A stretch of DNA of 64,000 bases, taken from positions 72,501 to 136,500 of the forward strand of contig JAHBWC010000011.1 in the NCBI GenBank assembly GCA_019637225.1, read 5' to 3'. How positions within the stretch are numbered: the stretch's first letter is position 1; the number at the start of each line of letters is the position of its first letter. The translations under genes and the position numbers were made by a program. Under the pieces are notes generated by a model. It did not search any database. It was not told the DNA's origin and saw only the letters and a program-made list of their open reading frames with translations. This document shows positions 34,451-43,795 of this stretch, in pieces. Source of the DNA: Labilithrix sp. (lineage in GTDB: Bacteria > Myxococcota_A > Polyangia > Polyangiales > Polyangiaceae).

Positions 34451-35541
34451 CAGCCGATCTCGTCGGGCAGCGTGCGCTTCAGGATCGCGCGGAGCTCCGC
34501 CATGTCGGGATCGTCCGGAGCGAGTCGCTCGAGCGCGCCGGCGACCTTGGCGATCGTCGGGGTGACGAACTTCAAGAACGACGGGTTGCCCTTCTGGCGA
34601 TCGATGAACACGAAGCGCCCCGCGTCCTTCAGCTTGCGCTGGACGGTCACGAGATCGAACTCGCTCTGGAGGCGCCCGCGGCTCTCCTTGCTGAAGCCGC
34701 GCGAGAGCGCCGCGGCGTCCGCGTACTCGGCGAGGCGCGCCTCGACGAACGCGCGATCGAACGACTGGTAGCTGTCGTTCAGGAGGGCGACGAGGTCGTA
34801 GACGCGCGGACCGAGGAGCGCGTCCTGAAAGTCGATCCACACGAGGCGCGGGCCGTCGGCGGCGGGGACGACCATGATGTTGCGGGACTGGTAGTCGCGG
34901 TGGACGAAGCCGCTCGGGAGGTCCGCGACGCGACGCGCGAGGCGATCGGCGATGCGGTTCCAGGCGTCGACGTCGCCCGGCGCGAGCGGCTTGTCGCGCG
35001 CGTCGAGGCCCCACTCCTTGAAGTGCTCGATCTCCCAGCGGAGGAGGTCGAAGTCGAACGTGCGGCTCGAGACGACGCATCCCTCCGGGAGCGACGCGAG
35101 CTCGTTCTGCGCGCGCGCGAGGTCGCACACCGCCTTGCGGTAGAGGGCCTCGCGATCGCCGGGTCGCTTGAGGAGCCAGTTGGCGAGCGTCTCGTCGCCG
35201 AGGTCCTCGAGGACGAGCCAGCCGTGCGCGGTGTCCTCGGCGAGCACGTTCGGGACGTCCACGCCGTGCTCGGCGAGGAGGTCGCGCACCTCGAGGAACG
35301 GCCAGCGCGCGCCGTCGTGCGCCTTCTGCACCTCCTCGGGGCGCCCGCCCTCGGGGACGAACATCGCCACGGCGGTTTTGCCCTCGCCCAAGGTCAGGCG
35401 GAAGTAGCGACGCGTCGACGCGCCGCCGGGCATGGCCGCGAGGGAGAGGTCGGCGCCGAACGAGCGTCGAACGAGGTCGGCGAGCTTGTCCTCGGAGGCC
35501 TCGGCGGACGGCTGATGGAGGGAGGGTGAAACGACGGACAC
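34450..35541 (-). CDS. AmgK-like sugar kinase (APH-fold phosphotransferase)
   Basis: The 363-residue product is an aminoglycoside-phosphotransferase-fold kinase. Residues ~45-60 form the nucleotide loop (GGASTRRYFRLT), HRDYQSRNIM (~223) is the catalytic loop and IDFQDALLGP (~243) holds the metal-binding Asp. YDLVALLND and the RWPFLEVRDLL region match AmgK, which phosphorylates the anomeric position of N-acetylmuramate/N-acetylglucosamine in cell-wall recycling. No murU-type nucleotidyltransferase follows here; instead a GH35 gene overlaps its stop. The substrate may therefore be a different hexose, so the AmgK assignment is by resemblance only. The start is GTG 35541. Confidence 0.8.
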   Translation of the reverse strand: MSVVSPSLHQPSAEASEDKLADLVRRSFGADLSLAAMPGGASTRRYFRLTLGEGKTAVAMFVPEGGRPEEVQKAHDGARWPFLEVRDLLAEHGVDVPNVLAEDTAHGWLVLEDLGDETLANWLLKRPGDREALYRKAVCDLARAQNELASLPEGCVVSSRTFDFDLLRWEIEHFKEWGLDARDKPLAPGDVDAWNRIADRLARRVADLPSGFVHRDYQSRNIMVVPAADGPRLVWIDFQDALLGPRVYDLVALLNDSYQSFDRAFVEARLAEYADAAALSRGFSKESRGRLQSEFDLVTVQRKLKDAGRFVFIDRQKGNPSFLKFVTPTIAKVAGALERLAPDDPDMAELRAILKRTLPDEIG

Positions 35542-35590
35542 GGCCGTTTCCCATTATCCTTTCTGAGCGAACGACGCCACACTTGCCGGG

Positions 35591-36199
35591 ATGACGTCGC
35601 AGGGTCTTTCCGCCCTCGGAGTGCCCGAGTCGGCGCTCGAGCCCATCGAGGGCTGGCTCGATCTTCTCCGCCAATGGAACCGGCGGATCGACCTCACCGC
35701 CGCGCGGTCGGACGACGAGCTCGTCGATTTGATGCTCGCCGACGCGCTCGTGCTCGCCCGGCGTGAGCCCGCGCTGCTCATCCCCGAGGGGGCGTCGGTG
35801 GTCGACGTCGGCACCGGCGCCGGCGCACCCGGCCTCGCGCTCGCGCTCCTCCGCCCGGACCTCCGCGTCACGCTCGTGGAGCCGCTCGCGAAGCGGATCT
35901 CGTTCCTCCGGACGGTCATCGGGACGCTCGGGCGGACGGACATCGTGCTCCGGCGCGAGCGGGTCCTCGACGTCGTGAAGAGCAGCCCCGGCGCCTGGGA
36001 CGTCGCGATGTCGCGCGCGACGCTGGCGCCGGCCGAGTGGACGCCGCTCGCGCTGAAGCTCGCCCCCTCGGCGTGGACGCTGCTGGCGCGCGAGGAGCCG
36101 CCGGCGATCCCCGGCGCGAAGCTGGCGGACGACGTCGCCTACACGTGGCCGCTGACCGGTGCGGCGCGCCGGGCGGTCCGCTACGAGGCCGGCGCCTGA
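35591..36199 (+). CDS. rsmG: 16S rRNA m7G527 methyltransferase RsmG (GidB)
   Basis: RsmG methylates G527 of 16S rRNA using S-adenosylmethionine. The 202-residue product has the N-terminal WLDLLRQWNRRIDLTAARSDDEL block (~20-45), then the SAM-binding motif VVDVGTGAGAPGLALALL (~72-90). RVTLVEPLAKRISFLRTV and the late VAMSRATLAPAEW (~140) are also present. The size is normal. It is divergent from the kinase gene with only 49 bases between. No parAB or mnmG, common neighbours of this gene, are nearby. Confidence 0.88.
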   Translation: MTSQGLSALGVPESALEPIEGWLDLLRQWNRRIDLTAARSDDELVDLMLADALVLARREPALLIPEGASVVDVGTGAGAPGLALALLRPDLRVTLVEPLAKRISFLRTVIGTLGRTDIVLRRERVLDVVKSSPGAWDVAMSRATLAPAEWTPLALKLAPSAWTLLAREEPPAIPGAKLADDVAYTWPLTGAARRAVRYEAGA

Positions 36200-36227
36200 A
36201 CCCGTTTGCAGGTCTCGAGCGCCGTGC

Positions 36228-36233
36228 GATGCT
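36228..36233 (+). promoter_or_regulatory. -10-like GATGCT before the orphan gene
   Basis: GATGCT ends six bases before the ATG at 36240. It fits the leaderless spacing seen elsewhere but is a poor -10 at its first base. Confidence 0.28.
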
Positions 36234-36239
36234 GGCGCC

Positions 36240-37307
36240 ATGTTCGACCCCAGCGCGGCACGAGCGCGGATCGAGCGCCTCTGGAACCTCGAGGCGCAGT
36301 TCGGCATGGAGCGGGGAAGCAACCGCGTCTTCCTCGACGAGATCGTCAGCGATCGGATGCAGCTCACCGGGGGCCTCCAGGTGCTCCGCGACGAGCTCCA
36401 GCTCGCGATCCCGCCGGCCTCGCAGGACCGCGAGGCCTGCTTCGCCGACTTCACGCAGCCGAGCGTGCTGACGACGCTCGCGTACACCAACTGCGGCGAC
36501 CGCATTCATCACGGCGAGACCGAGCACTACCAGCGCGTCGTCGCCTCGCGCTTCGCCACGGTCTCCGAGATCGGGACGCTCAAGCCGGAGGCGTTCCACC
36601 CGACGGGCGGCGGCACCGACGACGGCGCGACCCTCGCGCACGTCACGTGGGCGCACGCGCTCGACGAGCCGCTGATGAAGCGGATCTACGAGGGCAACGC
36701 GCAGAGCTTCGTCATGTGCGCCTTCGACCTGAAGACGCACGTCGGCCGCGACCACGAGGCCGACGTCTACGGAAAGACGCGCGAGTCGAAGTGGCGCGAG
36801 CCGCGCACCGCGTGCGGCGCCGTCGTCGGTACGCTCGCGCACTACAACGAAGAGAACGACGTCCACCGGCGCATCCGGAACAACCTCGGGGATGCGAACT
36901 TCGCGCTCCTCTCGCAGAAGGGCGTCAAGACGAGCGACGGCATCGACGTCACCGCGGTCGTGGCGGCGGCCATCGTCGCGATCGACGGAATGATGGAGAC
37001 CGCCCGCGCTCTCCGCACCGAGATGGACGAGCGCGGCGTCGCGCACCTCACCGCGTCGCTCACGGTGAACCGACCGGGGATGGCGGACACGATCGTCTAC
37101 CTCGCGCGAGCGACCGTCTTCGGCGGCGAGCTCCGGACGCAGGGCTTCGGCGTCGACGCGACGAAGTACGGCGGCGCGATGGTCGACCATCGCGCCGAGC
37201 GCCGCCTCCGCCTGACGTATGACGGCGTCGGCGGAGCCGACTTTCCGATCCGGAAAGAGGCGTACGACGTCCGCAAGGTGTCCATCCCGACCGACCCCTA
37301 CGCGTGA
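36240..37307 (+). CDS. Orphan 355-aa soluble protein
   Basis: ATG 36240 lies 41 bases after the rsmG stop. The protein has no signal or membrane segment. It contains several polar conserved-looking blocks: NRVFLDEIVSDRMQLTGG, YTNCGDRIHHGETEHYQRV, HPTGGGTDDGATLAHVTWAHALDEPL and VGRDHEADVYGKTRESKW. His and Asp/Glu residues clustered there could form a metal or catalytic site, but no known motif is matched. Codon use equals that of its neighbours, so it is unlikely to be recent foreign DNA. I cannot assign a function. Confidence 0.7.
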   Translation: MFDPSAARARIERLWNLEAQFGMERGSNRVFLDEIVSDRMQLTGGLQVLRDELQLAIPPASQDREACFADFTQPSVLTTLAYTNCGDRIHHGETEHYQRVVASRFATVSEIGTLKPEAFHPTGGGTDDGATLAHVTWAHALDEPLMKRIYEGNAQSFVMCAFDLKTHVGRDHEADVYGKTRESKWREPRTACGAVVGTLAHYNEENDVHRRIRNNLGDANFALLSQKGVKTSDGIDVTAVVAAAIVAIDGMMETARALRTEMDERGVAHLTASLTVNRPGMADTIVYLARATVFGGELRTQGFGVDATKYGGAMVDHRAERRLRLTYDGVGGADFPIRKEAYDVRKVSIPTDPYA

Positions 37308-37309
37308 CG

Positions 37310-37338
37310 CGAGCGCTCGCCGATCGCGCGCGCGCTCG
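37310..37338. terminator. Possible bidirectional terminator between convergent genes
   Basis: CGAGCGC (37310-37316) pairs with GCGCTCG (37332-37338) across a 15-base loop that can fold further. It lies between the stops at 37307 (plus) and 37344 (minus). No T-run is present. Confidence 0.4.
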
Positions 37339-37343
37339 GTGAT

Positions 37344-38291
37344 TCAGGTGATGACGCCGCGCTCGGGCGCCACGGGAGGAGGGATCTTCTCGCCGAGGCG
37401 CTCGCGGAGGTTACGCTCGATCGTCCGCGAGATGCCCTTGAGCGGGAGGTCGTTGATGTCCATCCCGAACGGCTGCTCGAGCTCGTCGCCGATCGCGTCG
37501 AGACCGAAGAAGCAGTACGAGATCGCGAGCACCACGAACGGCGTCGCCCAACGGACCGTGTCCATCAGGCCGAACGGCAGGAGCGTGCAGTAGACGGCGA
37601 CGATGCGGTGCATCAAGACCGTGTACGAGTACGGGATCGGCGTGCTCTTGATGCGCTCGCACGCGCCCTGGATGTCGGTGAGCGACGTGAGCGACCCCTC
37701 GAGGACGGGGACGTGAAAAGCATGGATCCAGCGCTTGCGGCGCGCCTGGACCAGGAGCTCGCCCATCCGCTGGAGCATCGCGTAAGGGACGTTCTCCTGA
37801 CCGCGTAGGCGCGCCGTCTCGTCCTCGCCGACGATGTGGCCGAGCACCTCGAAGGGCGACGTGTCGCGCAGGTGATGGCGAAGCGCGTGGGCGTACGCGA
37901 TGACGAGGTGGACGAAATTCGTCTCGAACGCCTGGATGTCGGCGGCGCGGTCCGGAGAGTCCGCCGCGTCAGGCTGCGGCTCGATCAGCGTCAGGACCTG
38001 GCGCGTGAGGCTGCGCGTCGTGTTGACGAGCGCCCCCCAGAGCTTGCGGCCCTCCCAGAAACGGTCGTAGGCCGTGTTGTTCCGGAAGCCGAGGAAGATG
38101 CCGAGCGGCAGACCGACCAGCGTGAAGGGCGCCGGCGTGAGGGAGTAGTGCAGCTGCGGCACCTCCTCGTAGAGCACCGTCACGACGATGCTGATCGCGG
38201 TGACGATGATCGTGCGCAGCCAGATGTGCGGGAGCGCGAAGCCGCCGAGGATGACGGTCCCGATCCACGTGTGCTTACGCTCCACCCACAT
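37344..38291 (-). CDS. Bestrophin-family ion channel
   Basis: Bacterial bestrophins are pentameric ion channels of the inner membrane. The 315-residue product has the family block FLGFRNNTAYDRFWEGRKLWGALVNTTRSL (~70-100), with helices near 18-60 and 225-270. The late region YCFFGLDAIGDELEQPFG (~270) matches the conserved acidic end of the domain. The length is close to the usual ~300. No partner gene is adjacent. The product begins MWVERKHTWIGT at ATG 38291. Confidence 0.88.
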   Translation of the reverse strand: MWVERKHTWIGTVILGGFALPHIWLRTIIVTAISIVVTVLYEEVPQLHYSLTPAPFTLVGLPLGIFLGFRNNTAYDRFWEGRKLWGALVNTTRSLTRQVLTLIEPQPDAADSPDRAADIQAFETNFVHLVIAYAHALRHHLRDTSPFEVLGHIVGEDETARLRGQENVPYAMLQRMGELLVQARRKRWIHAFHVPVLEGSLTSLTDIQGACERIKSTPIPYSYTVLMHRIVAVYCTLLPFGLMDTVRWATPFVVLAISYCFFGLDAIGDELEQPFGMDINDLPLKGISRTIERNLRERLGEKIPPPVAPERGVIT

Positions 38292-38407
38292 CGCGCGAGC
38301 GAGACTCTACACGAAAGGCGACCCCGTCACGCATCGTCGACGGCTCGCGCCGTACGTCGAACGTGAGCGGGGTCGTCGATGCGGCCTCGCGTGATCCGGG
38401 CGCCGCG

Positions 38408-39241
38408 TCAGTCGACGCAGGTGCCGCCGCAGACGGCGAGCATGCCGACGGGGTTGCAGACGCCGTCTTCCGTCGAGCAGTGCTTGCCCGCGGGGCACGA
38501 GGCGGACGACATGCAGACGGTGTCCTGCTGCGGAGCCTTCTTGCAGCCCTTGTAGGCCATGTCCGCCGTGCAGATGCGCCCGTCCGGAGTGCACGCGCTC
38601 GGCCCGAAGACCGGCTGGCAGGCGGCGTTTCCGGTGCACGCGTCGAGCGCGAGGCCGACGCACGGATCGGGCGGCGGGAACGAGCCGCACTTCCAGCCGC
38701 ACGTGTTCGCCGCGGAGCAAGTGAACGCGCCGAGGCACATCGGGTGGATGATGTTCTGCGCGTAGCAGTCCGAGGCCTCGGCGCAGTACGAGTTGACCTT
38801 CTCGAGCGACTGGGCGAAGCCCTTGCGCGAGAGCGAGAGCTTGTCGCCCTGGACCAGGTAGTTGAAGCGCCCGAGCAGGTGCTGCACGTGGGCCGAGGCG
38901 GTGGGGGCCTTGAAGTTGATCGTCTTGGGGCCCGCGGTGAACGTGCCCGTGATGCGCTCGCTCGAGGGGCACGGCGTCGTGATGCAGACGATGCCGGTGC
39001 TGACGTCGGCGAAGAACTCGTTCGCCTGCCCGACCTTCTTGCCCGTCAGGACGAGGCCGCGGAACGAGCCCGAGTCGTCCGTGTACGAGCCGATCAGGGC
39101 CTTGCCCGCGGCCGAGAGCTCGGCCTCGGTTCCTTCGACGATCTCGTCGTCTTCTCCGACGAGGTCGGCGGAGCAGCCGGCCGTCGAGGCGAGGCTGGCG
39201 AGGGAGAGAGCGGCGAGGACGAAGAGCTTCTTGGTGAACAT
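38408..39241 (-). CDS. Cys-rich lipoprotein with EGF-like end
   Basis: ATG 39241 is preceded by GGAGG seven bases upstream; a longer reading frame exists but lacks a signal peptide. The 277-residue product has a lipoprotein signal (AALSLASLASTAGCSAD, Cys ~22). A beta-rich domain (~45-135; GSYTDDSGSFRGLVLTGKKVG) follows. The C-terminal half has about 20 cysteines in short loops (CAEASDCYAQ, CSAANTCGWKCG, CPAGKHCSTEDGVCN). Such disulphide-rich repeats are typical of surface proteins. The function is unknown. Confidence 0.77.
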   Translation of the reverse strand: MFTKKLFVLAALSLASLASTAGCSADLVGEDDEIVEGTEAELSAAGKALIGSYTDDSGSFRGLVLTGKKVGQANEFFADVSTGIVCITTPCPSSERITGTFTAGPKTINFKAPTASAHVQHLLGRFNYLVQGDKLSLSRKGFAQSLEKVNSYCAEASDCYAQNIIHPMCLGAFTCSAANTCGWKCGSFPPPDPCVGLALDACTGNAACQPVFGPSACTPDGRICTADMAYKGCKKAPQQDTVCMSSASCPAGKHCSTEDGVCNPVGMLAVCGGTCVD

Positions 39242-39431
39242 GGAAAGGCCTCCAAAGGTGCCCTGCGCGGCGGCGCGGGCGATGTTGTCGAGGCCGGGTA
39301 TGACATGTATTCCCACGTGCGCAAGAGCGCTCGGAAGCGCTCGCGCTCATTTCGAGATACCGACGTGAAATCGGCATCTTGGTGCTGATGGCAAGGCGCC
39401 TCGACCCTTCGGTCGACCGCCCGCCGGAGCG

Positions 39432-42400
39432 CTATTCGGCGGGCTCGGGCGCGCGCATCGAGTGGGGCGGGAGCCCGCGCAGCTTGCGGATGCGCGCCTT
39501 GGCGTTCTCGACGCCGAGGTAGAACGCCGGGACGACGACGAGCGACAGGAGCGTCGAGGCGATGACTCCGCCGATGACGGCGACCGCCATCGGCGCGCGG
39601 AACTCACTGCCGTCGCCCTTGCCGAGCGCGGTCGGCAGCATGCCGAGCACCATCGCGGCGCTCGTCATGAGGATCGGTCGGAGGCGCTCGGGGCCGGCCT
39701 CGAGGATGGCCTGGAGCGGCGTCTCGCCGTGCTCGCGCACGCGCACGATCGCCCGGTCGACGACGAGGATCGCGTTCTTCGTCACGAGGCCGAGGAGGAA
39801 GATGATGCCGATGATCGAGCCCATCGCCAGCGTCGAGCCCCAGAGGAAGACGCCGATGATCGCTCCGACGGCCGCGAGCGGCAGCGTCGTGAGCATGATC
39901 GTGATGGGGTGGATGAAGCTCTCGAACTGCGCGGCGAGCACGATGTAGATGAAGACGAGCGCGAGGCCGAACGCGACGCCCATCGCGCTGTTCGACTCCT
40001 GCATCTGCCGGATCTGCCCGTCGAGGTGGAAGCTGCCGCCCGGAGGCATCTTGATCTTGGCGAACGCGGCGTTCATCTCGGGGACGAGGTCGCCGAGCGA
40101 GCGGCCGTCGGGAGCGGCGGCGATCACGATCTGCCGCTCGCGATCCTCGCGCTCGATCGTGCTCGGACCCTCGCCGTGCTCGACGGTGGCGAGGTCGCCC
40201 AGCGCGAGCGGGCCCGACGGCGTCCAGATCGTCATCCGGAGGACGTCCTCCATCGTCGCGCGATCGCCCTTGCCGAGGCGGACGCGGATCGGGACGTCGT
40301 CCTTGCCCTGCCGGAGCTTGCCGGCCTCGTCGCCCTCGATGGCCGCGCGGAGCGCCATCGCGACGGTCGCGACCGGGACGCCGGCGCGCGCCGCCTTGTC
40401 GCGATCGACCGCGACGCGGAGCTCGGGCTGGCCGGGCGTGTACTTCATGTCGACGTCGGTGACGCCGGGCAGCCCCTTCAGGGCGTCCTCGAACTCCTTC
40501 GCCAGCGGCGCCAGCGTCTCGTAGTCGGGCGCGCGGACGAGCACCATGATCGGCGCCTCGGTCGCGCCGCCCTCGACGAAGGGCGGGTCGGTCACGATGA
40601 TGCGGGCGCCCGGCACCTTCTCCTTGATCGCGGCGCGCGCGACGTCCTTCAGCGTGTCGAGGCCGACCTTGCGGGAGTTCTTCGGCACCGTCACGATGCG
40701 CCACTTGGCCTTGCTGACCTCGCCGTTCGGGCCGATCGTCGAGAGCACCGTGACGAAGTGCGGGTCCTGCATGAGGACGTCTTCGGCGGGACCGACGAGC
40801 GCGGCGGTCTCGGCGAGCTTCGTCCCGGCGGGGAGCTCGATGTCGACGACGAACTGACTGCGATCCTCGGCGTTGACGAAGTCGAAGCCGGTGAGCCCGG
40901 CGATCGGGAACATGCCGATGAAGGCGACGAACGCGAGGACGCCGACGACCAGCTTCCGCCTCACCGTCCAGCGGAGGACGGCGCGGTAGGTCTCCTCGAG
41001 ACCGGCGAAGAAGGCGTGAAACGGTCGCTTCAGGCGCGCGAAGCTCTCGGGCGCACCGGGGACGTGCGGCTTCGAGAATCGACTCGAGAGCATCGGGTCG
41101 AGCGTGAAGGCGACGAACATCGACATCCCGACGGCGGCCACGATCGTGAGGCCGAACTGCCGGAAGAACTGACCGACGATGCCGGTCATGAACGCGACCG
41201 GCACGAACACGGCGGCCACCGTGAGCGTCGTCGCGAGGACGGCGAGCGCGATCTCCTTCGTGCCCTTGAGCGCCGCGGTGCGCGGGTCTTCGCCGCGCTC
41301 GAGGTGCTTCGCGATGTTCTCGCGTACGACGACGGCGTCGTCGATGAGGAGGCCGATGCTGAGCGACAGCGCCAGCAGCGTCATCATGTTGAGCGAGAAG
41401 TTCAGCAGGTACATGACGAAGAACGTCGAGATGACGCTCGTCGGCAAGGCCACGGAGCTGATGAGCATCGACCGGAGGTCGAGCATGAACACGAGGATGA
41501 CGATGATCGCCATCGCGCCGCCGAAGACGATCGCGATCTCGACCTCGTGCGTGTTCTCGCGAATGAAGACCGCCTGCTCGATGATGATGTCGGCCTGGAT
41601 GCCGGCCGGGAACGTCTTCTCGAGCGCGGCGAGCTTCTCCTTCACCGCGTCGTTCACGGCGATGGTGTTGGTGCCGGACTGCTTGACGACGTCGAAGGCG
41701 ACCGCGGGCTCGCCGTTCACGCGGATGCGCGTCCGGAGCTCCTGGTGGGCGTCTTCGACCATCGCCACGTCCGAGAGGCGCACGCTCGAGCCGTCCGCGG
41801 CGGTCGCGACGATCGTGCTGCGGATCTCCTCGACGTTCTTGAACTCGCCGACGGTGCGCACGCTGATCTCGCGCGCGCCCTCGTCGTAGTGGCCGGCCGG
41901 GACGTTGAGGTTCTGCGCCTTCAGCTGCTGGAGGATGGCGAGGGTCGACAGGCGGAGCGCGTCGATCTTCGCGCGATCGAGCTCGACGTGGACCTCGCGC
42001 TCGGCGCCGCCCTTGACGTCGACCGACGCGACGCCGTCGACCTGCTCGAGCGCGGGCTTGATCACGTCGCGCGCGAACTGCGCGGTCTCGGGGAGCGAGC
42101 GGCCCCCGCCGCTCAACGCGTAGGTGAGGACCGGCGCGGCGCCGACGTCGAAGCGCGCGACGGACGGCTCCTTGACCTCGTTCGGGAGCTTGTAGCGCGT
42201 CTGCGCGACGCGCTCGCGGACCTGCGTCGCGGCGTCCTGGAGATCGACGCCGAGCTTGAACAGGATGACCGTCTGCGACATGCCCTCGCGCGAGGTCGTC
42301 TTCAGGCGATCGATGCCGTTCAGCGAGACGACCGCGTCCTCGAGCGGCTTCGTGACGAGCTGCTCGACCTCGCGCGGCGAGGCGCCGGGGTACGGGACGT

Positions 42401-42542
42401 TGACGACGACGACCGGGAAGGCGACGTCGGGGAACAGATCGGTGCCGAGCCGCGAGAGGCCCATCGCGCCGAGCACCATGAGCGCGACGGTCACCATGAC
42501 GGTGAACACCGGCCGCTTGATCGCAATCGCGGAGAGGTTCAT
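39432..42542 (-). CDS. RND efflux transporter (AcrB/HAE-1-like)
   Basis: The inner-membrane pump subunit expels compounds using the proton gradient. The 1036-residue product starts MNLSAIAIKRPVFT at ATG 42542 and has the RND layout: one N-terminal helix, a large porter loop, helices 2-7, a second loop and helices 8-12. The proton-relay pair is in LSIGLLIDDAVVVREN (~405). The loop block YPGASPREVEQLVTKPLEDAV is typical. Six bases separate it from the adaptor gene. No TolC-like outer-membrane gene is in the window, so the pump must use one coded elsewhere. An open frame extends upstream through the adaptor gene, but it is antisense-like noise there. Confidence 0.93.
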   Translation of the reverse strand: MNLSAIAIKRPVFTVMVTVALMVLGAMGLSRLGTDLFPDVAFPVVVVNVPYPGASPREVEQLVTKPLEDAVVSLNGIDRLKTTSREGMSQTVILFKLGVDLQDAATQVRERVAQTRYKLPNEVKEPSVARFDVGAAPVLTYALSGGGRSLPETAQFARDVIKPALEQVDGVASVDVKGGAEREVHVELDRAKIDALRLSTLAILQQLKAQNLNVPAGHYDEGAREISVRTVGEFKNVEEIRSTIVATAADGSSVRLSDVAMVEDAHQELRTRIRVNGEPAVAFDVVKQSGTNTIAVNDAVKEKLAALEKTFPAGIQADIIIEQAVFIRENTHEVEIAIVFGGAMAIIVILVFMLDLRSMLISSVALPTSVISTFFVMYLLNFSLNMMTLLALSLSIGLLIDDAVVVRENIAKHLERGEDPRTAALKGTKEIALAVLATTLTVAAVFVPVAFMTGIVGQFFRQFGLTIVAAVGMSMFVAFTLDPMLSSRFSKPHVPGAPESFARLKRPFHAFFAGLEETYRAVLRWTVRRKLVVGVLAFVAFIGMFPIAGLTGFDFVNAEDRSQFVVDIELPAGTKLAETAALVGPAEDVLMQDPHFVTVLSTIGPNGEVSKAKWRIVTVPKNSRKVGLDTLKDVARAAIKEKVPGARIIVTDPPFVEGGATEAPIMVLVRAPDYETLAPLAKEFEDALKGLPGVTDVDMKYTPGQPELRVAVDRDKAARAGVPVATVAMALRAAIEGDEAGKLRQGKDDVPIRVRLGKGDRATMEDVLRMTIWTPSGPLALGDLATVEHGEGPSTIEREDRERQIVIAAAPDGRSLGDLVPEMNAAFAKIKMPPGGSFHLDGQIRQMQESNSAMGVAFGLALVFIYIVLAAQFESFIHPITIMLTTLPLAAVGAIIGVFLWGSTLAMGSIIGIIFLLGLVTKNAILVVDRAIVRVREHGETPLQAILEAGPERLRPILMTSAAMVLGMLPTALGKGDGSEFRAPMAVAVIGGVIASTLLSLVVVPAFYLGVENAKARIRKLRGLPPHSMRAPEPAE

Positions 42543-42547
42543 CTGTT

Positions 42548-43795
42548 CTACTGGGCCACGTCGACCGGGTCGCCGTTCTTCAGCTCGACGCTCGGCGAGA
42601 GGAGGACCACGTCTTCGACGCCGACGCGCGGCGCGCCGCCCGGCGGGGTCGCGAAGACGAGCGTGCCGTCCTCGTCGACCGCGAACGGCGCCTTGACGAT
42701 CTTCGCCACCTTCTTGCCGTCCTTCGTCTCGACCTTCACGATCTCGTCCTGCGAGCCGGGGCGCCGCGCGAGCGCCGGGAGGCGAACGGCGGGGACCTCG
42801 CCGGCGCCGAGGATGCGCGCGCGCACGAACCCCCAGCCGAGGAGGCGGCCGTCGTTCGGCACCTCGATCTCGACCGGAGCCCGGCGGGTCGACTGGTCGA
42901 GCGACGGGACGACCGCGATGACCTTGCCGTCGACGACGTGCTCTCGGTAGACGACCTTCACGACCGCGCCGTGAGCGACGAGCGCGACCTCGTCCTCGCC
43001 GACCGTCGCGCTCAGGCGGAACCGCGACGTGTCCTCGATGTGGATGAGCGGCGCGCCGGGGTTGACGATCGAGCCGATGCCCGTGGGCGCCCGCGTCACG
43101 ATGCCGGCGAACGGCGCGACCGCCGTCGCGAGGCCTGCGCCGGTCTTCGCGAGCTTCGTCGACGCGTGCGCGCCTTCGAGCTGCGCCTTCATCAGCGCGA
43201 CCTGCTGGCGAGCCTGCTCGGCCTGCGCCTCGGGGATCGCCTTCTGCGCGGCGAGCGCCTCGGTACGCTTGAGGTTGTCCTGTGCGAGCGCGAGGTTCGC
43301 CTCGGCCGCCTTTACGCCCGACTCGGCCTGACCGACCTGCGCGACGGCGCGCGAGTTGTCGAGGAACGCGAGCACCTGACCCTCGGTCACCTTGTCGCCG
43401 ACGTTGACGCCGATCTTCACGAGGCGGCCCTGGGTCTCGAACCCGACGTCGGCGTCGCGCCACGGCTTGAGCGTCCCGGTGAGGTCGACGCGCGGGACCC
43501 ACGGCGTCGGCGCGGGGCGCGCGGTCTTCTGCGGCTCCCTCTGCTTTTGCTTCTCCTCGGCGGCGACGCGCGCGTCGACGAGGGTCTCCTTCTTCGCCAC
43601 GGCTTGCTTCACGCGCACGCCGAGCAGCCCGAGGAAGCCGACGCCGACGCTGAGGGCGAGCGCGACCCCGATGCGCGTGCCGCGCTTTCCGCCTCCTGCG
43701 GCCCGAGCCGCGCGGTTGTCCGGTGCCTGTGTCGGTGCTGGCATCGCGCTTCTCGACTCCGTTCCGTAGGGAGCACTGCCGTCCATCTCGGTCAT
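42548..43795 (-). CDS. RND efflux periplasmic adaptor (membrane fusion protein)
   Basis: The 415-residue product links the pump to an outer-membrane channel. It has an N-terminal membrane helix (~42-60), a charged spacer and the lipoyl half-motif VGFETQGRLVKIGVNVGDKVTEGQVLAFLD (~118-147). A helical hairpin follows (~150-205, Ala/Gln-rich), then VAPFAGIVTRAPTGIGSIVNPG, which closes the lipoyl domain. The beta-barrel and membrane-proximal domains come last. It has no lipobox. Its ATG overlaps the tetR stop by four bases (ATGA). Confidence 0.92.
   Translation of the reverse strand: MTEMDGSAPYGTESRSAMPAPTQAPDNRAARAAGGGKRGTRIGVALALSVGVGFLGLLGVRVKQAVAKKETLVDARVAAEEKQKQREPQKTARPAPTPWVPRVDLTGTLKPWRDADVGFETQGRLVKIGVNVGDKVTEGQVLAFLDNSRAVAQVGQAESGVKAAEANLALAQDNLKRTEALAAQKAIPEAQAEQARQQVALMKAQLEGAHASTKLAKTGAGLATAVAPFAGIVTRAPTGIGSIVNPGAPLIHIEDTSRFRLSATVGEDEVALVAHGAVVKVVYREHVVDGKVIAVVPSLDQSTRRAPVEIEVPNDGRLLGWGFVRARILGAGEVPAVRLPALARRPGSQDEIVKVETKDGKKVAKIVKAPFAVDEDGTLVFATPPGGAPRVGVEDVVLLSPSVELKNGDPVDVAQ

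Noticed and set aside
34451-36505. Upstream continuation of the GH35 reading frame (total 1431 codons)
   Set aside because: This part is antisense to rsmG and the orphan gene and overlaps the kinase in another frame. GH35 similarity begins only after ATG 34450.
42543-43502. Upstream continuation of the RND pump frame through the adaptor gene
   Set aside because: The adaptor gene in another frame of the same strand has full family similarity. The RND N-terminal helix starts at 42542.
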